Shown: positions 17,282-25,042 of the stretch, one piece after another
How the letters are laid out: the number at the start of each line of letters is the position of its first letter
Position numbering within the stretch: position 1 is the stretch's first letter
Assembly (NCBI GenBank): GCA_016712225.1
Contig: JADJRL010000003.1
Span: forward strand, 1,261,001 to 1,325,000
DNA from: Candidatus Defluviibacterium haderslevense
GTDB taxonomy: Bacteria > Bacteroidota > Bacteroidia > Chitinophagales > Saprospiraceae
DNA: 64,000 nt
Direction: 5' to 3'
The notes under the pieces: generated by a model
Database searches by the model: none
What the model was told of the DNA's origin: nothing
Seen by the model: only the letters and a program-made list of their open reading frames with translations
Program-made: the position numbers and the translations under genes

Positions 17282-17974
17282 TTACTTCAATTCTGCAATG
17301 ATAATGTATTGGTATTCTAATTTAGAATCATCGGAAAGTGTAATGGTATAACCCGAATCAATTAACTCCTGTTCAACTTCAGATTGGGCTAATCGTAATT
17401 TCTGAGACGGTCCTATTGGAGTTAGTTTCTTTTTAAAATCAACAATCATGATTCTACCACCAGATTTAAATTTGTCTTTTAGTTGTGATAAATATTTAAC
17501 ACGATTATTAATATACATATAAGTGTTTGATAAAAACACAATATCTACTTCATTCACATTAATTGAAGGATCAGATGGAGTAGCTAATCTAGCTTCAAAC
17601 TTATCCTGAATTTCCTTCTTATAATATGCTTTTTCAACATTCATTAAATCAATGAGTTCCTTATCAATATCAATGGCTATTACTTTGGAAGCTTGATTAA
17701 CAAATCGAAATGAAAAATAACCACTTCCTGCCCCAATATCAGCAACAACTTTTCCTGATAATGGTCCCAGTAAATCAATAATTTGATATGGTTTTTGCCA
17801 AATAGTTCGATCCTGAAAACTAGAATCATCCAATATTATATTTTGGTATGATGAATTGGTTTGTAATGTGTCGGTAGTGTTAGCTAGAGACTTCAGTTTA
17901 GTTTGAGTCATTTCTTTGCATGATTCAAAAAAGAATCCAAATAATAATATTAGATACAAAAATAATTTATACAT
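17282..17974 (-). CDS. Class I SAM methyltransferase with lipoprotein-like N-terminus
   Basis: The 230-residue product has a Rossmann methyltransferase domain with motif I VADIGAGSGYFSFR (77-90), the acidic residue after strand beta-2 (AIDIDKELIDL, about 100-110) and a DIVFLSNTYMY motif. The first 19 residues look like a lipoprotein signal (short basic start, hydrophobic core, ESC with Cys19), followed by a flexible linker. A methyltransferase outside the cytoplasm would lack SAM, so the signal is puzzling. It is the last gene of the rimK operon, 26 nt downstream of the PBP4-type gene. The substrate is unknown. Confidence 0.75.
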   Translation of the reverse strand: MYKLFLYLILLFGFFFESCKEMTQTKLKSLANTTDTLQTNSSYQNIILDDSSFQDRTIWQKPYQIIDLLGPLSGKVVADIGAGSGYFSFRFVNQASKVIAIDIDKELIDLMNVEKAYYKKEIQDKFEARLATPSDPSINVNEVDIVFLSNTYMYINNRVKYLSQLKDKFKSGGRIMIVDFKKKLTPIGPSQKLRLAQSEVEQELIDSGYTITLSDDSKLEYQYIIIAELK

Positions 17975-18000
17975 ATTGGTATCGCTGGTTCAAATTAACT

Positions 18001-19443
18001 CTAAATTTTAGACAAATTATTTAATAAACTTGCCATTTTTTTACGAAGATATTCCGATGAACAGGAATAATGATTTATTATTGCGCTAAAAGCATACTGA
18101 GGTACATTATCATCCATGATGTACCCGGACCAACTTCTAATATATTCCATACTACCGCTTTTTAATCTGAATTTATTATTATCTTTTTTAGTATCAAAAT
18201 ACTTGGATAAAGCTCCTTCAGTGGATGCATCAGGTAATAATTTACAAAAATCCTGAAATTGTTTATTTTCATTGATATTTAATAAAGTAGATGCCAATTG
18301 ATAACTTGAAATGGCATTTTTTGGTGATAAGCCACTTCCATCTTTTAAAACTATTCCACGATCAATAATACCCCTATTCTTCCAAAAATTTACAATTCCT
18401 AATAGTGCTTGCTTTCTGTTTGTAGTACCATACCATTTATCTCCTAAAATATGTACAAGGCTTTCTACATATAGATTAACGCTTCTTTTTAATGCACGTT
18501 CAATAATATAAATTAATTCAGGAGATTTATGTTCCCATAATACTTCGATATGATCTGCGTCTAAATGTTTAAGCAATTGAAATTGAATACCTCTTTTTTC
18601 TAATCCTTCCTTTAACAAAATTTCAAATGTGGCTGGAGGGTTCGATATAGATGTTTTTAAGTTCAAGGTATCGTTCCCACAACATAATATGGAACCAATA
18701 ACATTATGATTTGGATCTTTTGAACTACCTAATATAAACACCTCCTCTCCATCATCATTCAAAGAAGTAGTCACTTCAGAACAAAAAGTAGATTCTAAAC
18801 AAGGGGGATAGACTTTAATGATGTTACACAAGGCACCATTTTGATAAGAACCCAGTAGAGTTATCCATGCTGTATTTTCCATCAAATTCAATCCAAAACA
18901 ACCAGCCCCATAATAATTACCAAGATCATACCATAACCATTCTGGATTTTCCGGAATATCTTGTATATAATCTGAATTTACATGTATGCGTCCGGAAATT
19001 AATTTAATATTTCTTAATTTTAAAAAATAATAAACTGAATCAATGATTTTTTCAATATTTGATGCTCCATCCATTTGTTGTGATGCAAAAGTTGGATCTC
19101 CCTTCCCAATAATATTAAGATCCCCAAAGAAACTGGTGTCATTGATTTTTTTTCCTTCTAAAACAAACGGCGTAGAGATTGTAAAATTAGGCCCCAAAAC
19201 TTCAAGAGCAGCCGCACAGGTTAAAATTTTTAATGAAGAAGCTGGACAGAGCGATTTATTTTCCTGGTAACCAACCACTAATTCTTTATTTTTGGTATTG
19301 ATCACACTAATACTAATGGATGCATTAGCCAATTCTGGATCATTAACAAAAGTCGAAATTGCTTTTTGATATTTGGAATTAGATTGACTAAAACACAAAT
19401 TCAAATGTAAAATAATAATTAATATAAAATACCAATTACGCAT
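18001..19443 (-). CDS. dacB: D-alanyl-D-alanine carboxypeptidase/endopeptidase, PBP4 type (S13)
   Basis: A periplasmic low-molecular-weight penicillin-binding protein that trims or cross-links peptidoglycan peptides. I chose the ATG at 19443 because it overlaps the upstream stop as ATGCGTAA, the same 8-nt arrangement as at the rimK junction; an in-frame ATG at 19464 is possible. The 480 residues have a signal peptide (about 1-20), the catalytic SxxK as SSLK (69-72), the SxN motif as SVN (in RSVNLYVESLVH) and the third motif as KSG (in FRLKSGSMEYIRSW). The large insert between the first two motifs is typical of the DacB family. It is co-transcribed with rimK and an M14-type hydrolase. Confidence 0.9.
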   Translation of the reverse strand: MRNWYFILIIILHLNLCFSQSNSKYQKAISTFVNDPELANASISISVINTKNKELVVGYQENKSLCPASSLKILTCAAALEVLGPNFTISTPFVLEGKKINDTSFFGDLNIIGKGDPTFASQQMDGASNIEKIIDSVYYFLKLRNIKLISGRIHVNSDYIQDIPENPEWLWYDLGNYYGAGCFGLNLMENTAWITLLGSYQNGALCNIIKVYPPCLESTFCSEVTTSLNDDGEEVFILGSSKDPNHNVIGSILCCGNDTLNLKTSISNPPATFEILLKEGLEKRGIQFQLLKHLDADHIEVLWEHKSPELIYIIERALKRSVNLYVESLVHILGDKWYGTTNRKQALLGIVNFWKNRGIIDRGIVLKDGSGLSPKNAISSYQLASTLLNINENKQFQDFCKLLPDASTEGALSKYFDTKKDNNKFRLKSGSMEYIRSWSGYIMDDNVPQYAFSAIINHYSCSSEYLRKKMASLLNNLSKI

Positions 19444-20401
19444 ATTGAATAATTTCTTCCTCATAGGCTAAGTGAAACATACCATCACCACTATTTACAA
19501 CTGAAGCATTGTTATGTCCTAATATAAAAGCATCTCTGGTTGCTAACATTTTAATTTCCCGTTGTGCAAATGGATCATGAATTAAAGCTAATAATTCTCC
19601 TTTTTTAACATATTCTCCAGACATCCGATGATAAGAACAAATGCCACTATCCGGAGCTCGTTGCCAAACAGTTTTTTGATAAATTTTACATTTCTGTGCT
19701 TGAATGGGTACATTTGAAATCATAGAATACGAAGACAATAAATTTTTAATAATTTTTAAGCCTTTGTCGATAACAAATGGATCCAACCTCAACGCTTCGC
19801 CACCTTCAAAAATGATAATAGGCTTTTTATAGTCTTTAGCTATTTTTCTAAACGATTTAGAAAGTACAGATTTTTCAACCAATAAATCATATTTGCATTT
19901 AAGAGCCAATTCTTTTGAGGGCAAAAATTTTGGTGAATATCTTATTTGTGGATAGTTCCAATGATCTTTTGCACCTGTGTGGAAATCTATTCCAAAATCA
20001 ATCAGTGGCAATATTTTTTTGGTAATCATTCTGGCAACCCGAGAAGCCAAGGACCCATTCATGTTACCTGGGAAACTTCGATTTACATCCTTTCCGTCTG
20101 GCACGTCTCTAGAATAATTAATAAACCCGAAAATATTTAAAAGCGGAATAACAATAACAGACCCTGAAGATAAATTGCCAAAAAAGTTATCTGAAATCGT
20201 TCTACTAACGATTTCTACGCCATTAATTTCATCCCCGTGCATTCCACCCAATATTAATGCCGTTGGTCCAGGGTTCTTGCTTCTGAATATGTAAGTAAAT
20301 ATAGAAATTCTATTACCTGATGGTAATCTCCCGGCATTAATTCTAACCATTCCAGAACTGCCTGGTGGAAAGTCTTGACCTTGTATAGTAATATTATCCA
20401 T
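19436..20401 (-). CDS. Succinylglutamate desuccinylase/aspartoacylase family hydrolase
   Basis: A zinc-dependent M14-type amidohydrolase of 321 residues that removes an acyl or amino-acid group from an amide bond. Zinc ligands are visible as H55 and E58 (GGMHGDEINGVE) and H141 (IDFHTGA). The substrate-binding NRSF is at 107-110 and the catalytic glutamate is probably E199 (IIIFEGGEAL). The C-terminal beta domain (about 255-321) contains YVKKGELLALIHDPF. Its start overlaps the end of rimK by 8 nt (ATGGATAA). Paired with a glutamate ligase, it may remove what RimK adds; this is inference. Confidence 0.85.
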   Translation of the reverse strand: MDNITIQGQDFPPGSSGMVRINAGRLPSGNRISIFTYIFRSKNPGPTALILGGMHGDEINGVEIVSRTISDNFFGNLSSGSVIVIPLLNIFGFINYSRDVPDGKDVNRSFPGNMNGSLASRVARMITKKILPLIDFGIDFHTGAKDHWNYPQIRYSPKFLPSKELALKCKYDLLVEKSVLSKSFRKIAKDYKKPIIIFEGGEALRLDPFVIDKGLKIIKNLLSSYSMISNVPIQAQKCKIYQKTVWQRAPDSGICSYHRMSGEYVKKGELLALIHDPFAQREIKMLATRDAFILGHNNASVVNSGDGMFHLAYEEEIIQYA

Positions 20402-21284
20402 GTTTTTCTTCCTTAACTTCCCTTTCTATAAATTGAATTATTTTTTCAGCAATATTGACTTTTGTAGTGCCTTCAATGCCTTCTAAACCAGGTGAAGCAT
20501 TTACTTCAAGAATCAAAGGACCACGACTAGATCTTAAGATATCTACACCAGCTATAGATAGACCAAGAATTGATGTGGCTTGGAGTGCCAAATCTTCTTC
20601 TTCAGGGCTTAATATGGCGATGGTTGAACTTGCTCCGCGATGTATATTAGATCTAAATTCACCTGGAACGGCTTGTCTAACCATTGCACCAACAATTTTT
20701 CCATCCACTATAAAAACTCTAACATCAGAACCTTTGGCATCCTGGATGAATTCTTGGATTAATACATCTTCTCTTACTCTATGAAATCCCTCTACAATAG
20801 AAATTCCCTGATTTTTAGATTGAGCTAAAATAACCCCAAGTCCTTGCGTACTAGAAATTAATTTAACTACTGCTTTGTCTCTTGAAATTTGATCATAAAC
20901 CATTGGAATACAATAATCACCTGCCGAAATTCCTGTTTTAGGTACATCAAGACCTTTATTACTTAGTATTTGCATGCAATGCAATTTATCTCGCGCCTTT
21001 AACAATGCGTCTGCTGTTACAGTTGTAAATATTCCCATATGTTCTAATTGCCTTACAATCGAAGCTCCATAGGTAGTTGCGGATGCCCCAATTCTTGGAA
21101 TAACGGCATCAAAGTGTCCGATGAAATCTTGACCAATCATAAGTTGGGGTTTAGATTTTTCGACGATGATATTGCACATCAGATGATCATATATCTGTAC
21201 TTCATGATTTCTTTTAATTGCTGCATTCATGAGACTTTGAGTACTATACAATGAAGCATTCCTTGATAAAATCAAAATTTTCAT
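20394..21284 (-). CDS. rimK: RimK-type alpha-L-glutamate ligase (ATP-grasp)
   Basis: Adds glutamate residues to the C-terminus of a protein substrate using ATP; in Escherichia coli the target is ribosomal protein S6. The 296-residue length is that of the classical enzyme. The N-terminal pre-ATP-grasp part (about 1-100) includes DAVIPRIGASATTYG. The ATP-grasp fold has KLISSTQGLGVILA, DVRVFIVDGKIVGAMVRQ and the metal-binding end ILEVNASPGLEGIEG (about 258-272). It is the first gene of the operon with the deacylase, PBP4 and methyltransferase. Whether it modifies S6 here or another substrate cannot be told from the sequence. Confidence 0.9.
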   Translation of the reverse strand: MKILILSRNASLYSTQSLMNAAIKRNHEVQIYDHLMCNIIVEKSKPQLMIGQDFIGHFDAVIPRIGASATTYGASIVRQLEHMGIFTTVTADALLKARDKLHCMQILSNKGLDVPKTGISAGDYCIPMVYDQISRDKAVVKLISSTQGLGVILAQSKNQGISIVEGFHRVREDVLIQEFIQDAKGSDVRVFIVDGKIVGAMVRQAVPGEFRSNIHRGASSTIAILSPEEEDLALQATSILGLSIAGVDILRSSRGPLILEVNASPGLEGIEGTTKVNIAEKIIQFIEREVKEEKHG

Positions 21285-21335
21285 AGTCTATGAGATAATA
21301 ATTATTAATTGGTACATTGACATTAAACTTTCGAA

Positions 21336-21343
21336 TAAAGATA
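21336..21343 (-). promoter_or_regulatory. Possible -7 box of the rimK operon
   Basis: The minus strand reads TATCTTTA, the TAnnTTTA variant, with a predicted start near 21329, 45 nt before the rimK ATG. It lies in the divergent region shared with the transporter gene. Confidence 0.3.
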
Positions 21344-21450
21344 AATCAGCCTAACATATTAATGAATTTTTTTTTTGAAACCGTTGATTATATAAATAGC
21401 ATATGTATTTTTTAATTCAAAGAAATTCATGACTTTAGTTACAATTTTTG

Positions 21451-21458
21451 TAATCTTG
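21451..21458 (+). promoter_or_regulatory. Possible -7 box of the transporter gene
   Basis: TAATCTTG differs from TAnnTTTG at one base; transcription would begin near 21465, 18 nt before the ATG at 21483. Confidence 0.3.
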
Positions 21459-21482
21459 CAGACTAACTAAATAAAAGTTCAG

Positions 21483-22772
21483 ATGAACGAGAGTAACAAG
21501 AAAGCTGAATTAGGATGGGTTATGTTTGACTGGGCGAATTCATCCTATTCATTGGTTATTTCAACTGCCATATTTCCCACTTTTTTTATTGCTGTTACTG
21601 ATTCATATATACCAGTCTTTGGCTTAAATATATCAAATTCCTCTATCTACGCATTTTCAGTTTCTATAGCTTATTTAATGATATGTCTAATTTCGCCCAT
21701 CCTTTCCGGTATTGCTGATTATAGTGGCAGTCGAAAACTGTTTATGCGATTATTTACTACTACAGGATCTGCTGCATGTGCAGCATTATTTTTTTTTGAT
21801 GGCATGAATCACATTTGGTTGGGTGTTTTAGCATTTATTATTGCGACTTCCAGTCATGCTGGTTCTTTAGTATTTTACGATGCTTTTCTTCCAGAACTAG
21901 TTCCTCCAAATCGCAGGGATAAATTAAGTGCAAGGGGTTATGCTTATGGTTATATAGGGAGTGTAATACTATTAATTATAAATATAATTGTAATTCAAAA
22001 ACCTGAAATGTTTGGGTTTAGCAATATATCCATACAACAACATATACCTATCAGATTAGCATTCCTAAGTGTAGGCATATGGTGGTTCGGCTTTTCACAA
22101 TTTTCATTTTCACGATTACCAGATGATATTGTAAAACCAAAAGAGAAAATACAATTAAATAAAGGACTTAATGAACTTCGTAAAGCTTGGAAACAAATAA
22201 AGCATCATCCTAGTATCTATTACTATTTAGTAGCTTTTTTCTGTTATAGTGCTGGAGTTCAAACTGTAATCTATTTAGCATCTGCATTTGCAGAAAAGGA
22301 ATTACATTTTGAATCCTCAGAATTAATTTTAGTTATACTCATTTTACAATTAGTAGCTATAGGCGGTGCATATTTGTTTGCTCATATCTCAAAACTAAGT
22401 AATAATTTATTAAGCATGAGATACATGTTAATGGTTTGGATTGTAATTTGTGTGATGGCTTACTTTGTTCAAAGTCACATGATGTTTTACTTTATTGCTG
22501 CTTTGGTAGGAATGGTCCTAGGAGGAATTCAAGCAATTTCTAGATCAACATATTCTAAAATTATCCCACAGGAAAGTAAAGATGTAAATTGTCTTTTTAG
22601 TTTTTATGATACCGTATATTATACTTCAATTGTCAGTGGAACATTTATCTTTGGAATAGTAGATCATCTTACTGGTAATATGAGATATAGTGTACTGTCA
22701 CTTGCTGTATTTTTTATTGGTGGTTTAATTCTTCTAAAAAAGGTAAAATTAAATGCTATTGCGGTTGACTAA
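21483..22772 (+). CDS. MFS transporter, UMF1 (Atg22-like) family
   Basis: An inner-membrane transporter of 429 residues with about 12 predicted helices. The N-terminus carries the family signature WVMFDWANSSYS (about 12-23). The conserved loop AFLPELVPPNRRDKLSARGYAYGYIG (about 138-163) is the usual UMF1 cytoplasmic loop, and a second conserved stretch GGIQAISRSTYSKIIPQE is present near 344-361. The family is related to yeast vacuolar Atg22 amino-acid exporters, but bacterial substrates are mostly unknown. It is a single gene, divergent from rimK. The assignment to the family is strong; the substrate is not predicted. Confidence 0.85.
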   Translation: MNESNKKAELGWVMFDWANSSYSLVISTAIFPTFFIAVTDSYIPVFGLNISNSSIYAFSVSIAYLMICLISPILSGIADYSGSRKLFMRLFTTTGSAACAALFFFDGMNHIWLGVLAFIIATSSHAGSLVFYDAFLPELVPPNRRDKLSARGYAYGYIGSVILLIINIIVIQKPEMFGFSNISIQQHIPIRLAFLSVGIWWFGFSQFSFSRLPDDIVKPKEKIQLNKGLNELRKAWKQIKHHPSIYYYLVAFFCYSAGVQTVIYLASAFAEKELHFESSELILVILILQLVAIGGAYLFAHISKLSNNLLSMRYMLMVWIVICVMAYFVQSHMMFYFIAALVGMVLGGIQAISRSTYSKIIPQESKDVNCLFSFYDTVYYTSIVSGTFIFGIVDHLTGNMRYSVLSLAVFFIGGLILLKKVKLNAIAVD

Positions 22773-22873
22773 CTTATCTAAACTTATTTTATTTATTTAA
22801 TATTCAAAATTCTCATTGAATTTAATAGCTCTTTAATCTTTCAAACCTATTTAATATAACCATGAATAATAAT

Positions 22874-23617
22874 CTATTCATATATGATTTTTGAGCCGCA
22901 CGATTCTCCATTTTTTTCTATTAGTAATAATCCAGCGTTGACATCATTTAAAGAAGAAATACAATGTCCATCGTTATTCCAAAATCCGCTTTGCCCACCC
23001 GCTGACATTCCATAAGATTCACCAACATAATTTGACATTAGAATATTCATTTGATAATTCTTGGAATATAGTGCTAAAGATTGGTATGCTTTGGGAATTC
23101 CTTGTGGTGAGAAAAAAATACTGGGAATATATAAAGTACTATGATTCTTTGCTGCATTCTCAGGGTGAATAGAATGATCAATATCCGCACAAATAGCAAG
23201 TTGAATGTTTTCCGATTCCAATTTAATGGTAGGATTAAAATGATGCGAAGCAGAAAAGCACTGTTCTTCTCCATCATGAAGAAATTGCTTTGTATATATA
23301 AGTGTTGGTGAATTGGGTTGAAAAATAAATGACCCAATAAACAAGGAATTATTAATTTGAATCGGAGCTCCTGCAATAATGATTAATTTATTTTCTGTAG
23401 ACAATTTCTTAAATGTGTCAAGCCTTTTGTCATCTGTCGAAAAGGAAAATTTATGGGCATCTTCTCGCTCATAACCTGTAATAGACATTTCAGGAAATAC
23501 GATCAGTTGTGCTCCGTTAGAGGCTCCCAATTCTATCCAATGGTAATGATCTAGTAAATTTTTATGAATATCTCCCCGCACCGGTCGCGTTTGAGCTGCA
23601 CATATAATGAGTCCCAT
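22874..23617 (-). CDS. Carbon-nitrogen hydrolase (nitrilase superfamily)
   Basis: Cleaves a C-N bond of an amide or nitrile in the cytoplasm. I chose the ATG at 23617 because the product then starts directly with the first strand of the fold (GLIICAAQTRPVRGD); the longer frame adds 31 residues unlike the family. In the 247-residue form the catalytic triad is E43 (FPEMSITGYE), K110 (IYTKQFLHDGE) and C143 (LAICADIDH). The closest description is a generic carbon-nitrogen hydrolase of the amidase type; the substrate is unknown. It is the last of four same-strand small genes (22874-24939). Confidence 0.85.
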   Translation of the reverse strand: MGLIICAAQTRPVRGDIHKNLLDHYHWIELGASNGAQLIVFPEMSITGYEREDAHKFSFSTDDKRLDTFKKLSTENKLIIIAGAPIQINNSLFIGSFIFQPNSPTLIYTKQFLHDGEEQCFSASHHFNPTIKLESENIQLAICADIDHSIHPENAAKNHSTLYIPSIFFSPQGIPKAYQSLALYSKNYQMNILMSNYVGESYGMSAGGQSGFWNNDGHCISSLNDVNAGLLLIEKNGESCGSKIIYE

Positions 23618-23715
23618 CTTATAATATAGTTTTATTGCGTCAATTGAATAATTATGATAACATTCTAGCCATAAATGTATATTTCTAGTATTGCTGGATT
23701 TAAAGACCAAAGTAA

Positions 23716-24126
23716 TTATTTATACATGCTTGCATTTTTTAAATATAATTTCCATGGCTTCCAATAAAATTCATGCCAACCTTTACTAATACTTTCTGCA
23801 TGTTGTATTGGGAGATTGGCATGTACAACATTGATCACAACATCTTCATTATGTTGAAGGAAATAGATAATAAATGTAGAGTCTATGTCTGAATTATCCC
23901 AATCGCTTGCTCTCCAGGATTGGACAATTAATGAATTATTAATAAGTTGGAGATTTCTACCGATAATGTATCCATCGTATACAACAAAGTTAGTACCCTC
24001 CTTTTGTTTTATATTGGCTTTACTTCCTGTGACTTCAGAATGCTTTTGTTCATCCATATATAGCTTATATAGCTCATCGGTGGTGGTATTTTTAAATGTG
24101 ATTTTTTGTACTATGGTTTTGGTCAT
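23716..24126 (-). CDS. SRPBCC (AHSA1-like) domain protein
   Basis: A small soluble protein of 136 residues with the START/Bet-v1-like fold expected for the AHSA1 family: an N-terminal strand (KTIVQKITFKNTTTDELYKLYMD), a turn leading to GTNFVVYDGYIIGRNLQLI, and a C-terminal helix containing GWHEFYWKPWKLYLKN. Such domains bind hydrophobic ligands or partner proteins; no specific role can be given. It is one of four adjacent minus-strand genes for small enzymes or ligand-binding proteins, but the spacings (about 57-98 nt) do not prove an operon. Confidence 0.75.
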   Translation of the reverse strand: MTKTIVQKITFKNTTTDELYKLYMDEQKHSEVTGSKANIKQKEGTNFVVYDGYIIGRNLQLINNSLIVQSWRASDWDNSDIDSTFIIYFLQHNEDVVINVVHANLPIQHAESISKGWHEFYWKPWKLYLKNASMYK

Positions 24127-24182
24127 TTACGATTTTTTTATTAAAGAATTAATAGATTTCATTTAAGATTATATTATATGAT

Positions 24183-24533
24183 TTATTCCATTCTTAATTT
24201 CAGGAATTCACCATCAATAATTAATAATTTGGCACCATTTTTTGAAATAGACAGATGAGAACTTAAACTATCAGAAACTATATATGTCATTCCACGATTA
24301 AGTTCAAATATTTTTTGTTCTTGATGTCTACATATAAAGCTACCTTCTAAACAATGTACAATGTGTCCTTTTTGGCACCAATGATCTGCTATGTAATTGG
24401 GTGAATATTCAACTATCCTGATTCTAAGACCATCGAAATCTAAGGTCTGCCAAGTGGCTATACCCATTTCACCATGATGCTGTATTTTTTCTACTTGATC
24501 CCAATTTATTGCTTGAAATGTAATGTTATACAT
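24183..24533 (-). CDS. DHCW-motif cupin-fold protein
   Basis: A small cupin of 116 residues. It has the characteristic motif after the second strand, here YIADHWCQKGHIVHCLEGSF (about 47-66), in which the DHCW order appears as DHWC. The typical cupin turn follows, with ELNRGMTYIVSDSLSSHLS. Family members are single-domain proteins of unknown function that probably bind a metal through the His and Glu residues. The gene sits in a row of small minus-strand genes. Nothing in the neighbourhood identifies its ligand. Confidence 0.8.
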   Translation of the reverse strand: MYNITFQAINWDQVEKIQHHGEMGIATWQTLDFDGLRIRIVEYSPNYIADHWCQKGHIVHCLEGSFICRHQEQKIFELNRGMTYIVSDSLSSHLSISKNGAKLLIIDGEFLKLRME

Positions 24534-24597
24534 GATAATTTCGTTTCTTTTTAATTAACAAACTAAAAATAATATTTTATAAATTAAATCTAATTTA

Positions 24598-24939
24598 TTA
24601 AAATTTCAATAATTTTTTCAAAATATTTTTAATAATTACCATTGGTAAATCTTCATTAGGATCAATTAATAGAATTTTCATTCTTGATCTATTTTCAGAT
24701 AATAGATAGCATTCATCAAAATATTTACCATCTACAATACCTAAATAAGGTTTGCCATATTTTCTATGAATCCATAAATAACAAATCATTTTATCATTGT
24801 AACAAAAGAATGGCATTCCATATTTCCATGAATTCACAATTTGGCTATCATAAGAAAGAATAATATCTCTTAGAGCAATTAAACAACCTTTAATCGGTTC
24901 ATCTTTACATAAATAAAATCGATCTAAGTTTTCTTGCAT
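24598..24939 (-). CDS. DUF1801 (YdhG-like) domain protein
   Basis: A 113-residue protein of the DUF1801 group. It contains a central NSWKYGMPFFCYNDKMICYLWIH stretch (about 36-58) and then KPYLGIVDGKYF, which is the conserved core of the family and is thought to fold like an iron-chaperone/YdhG domain. The function is not established. It is the first gene of the row of small minus-strand genes; the intergenic spaces are AT-rich and contain no obvious terminator. Confidence 0.75.
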   Translation of the reverse strand: MQENLDRFYLCKDEPIKGCLIALRDIILSYDSQIVNSWKYGMPFFCYNDKMICYLWIHRKYGKPYLGIVDGKYFDECYLLSENRSRMKILLIDPNEDLPMVIIKNILKKLLKF

Positions 24940-25042
24940 CCAATTTAATTCAATAGCATTTTTAAATATCTATTTGCCATAATACTTACAATAATATCAA
25001 TAAAAATAATTTGCATTAATATGGTTTATATACAATGAACCA

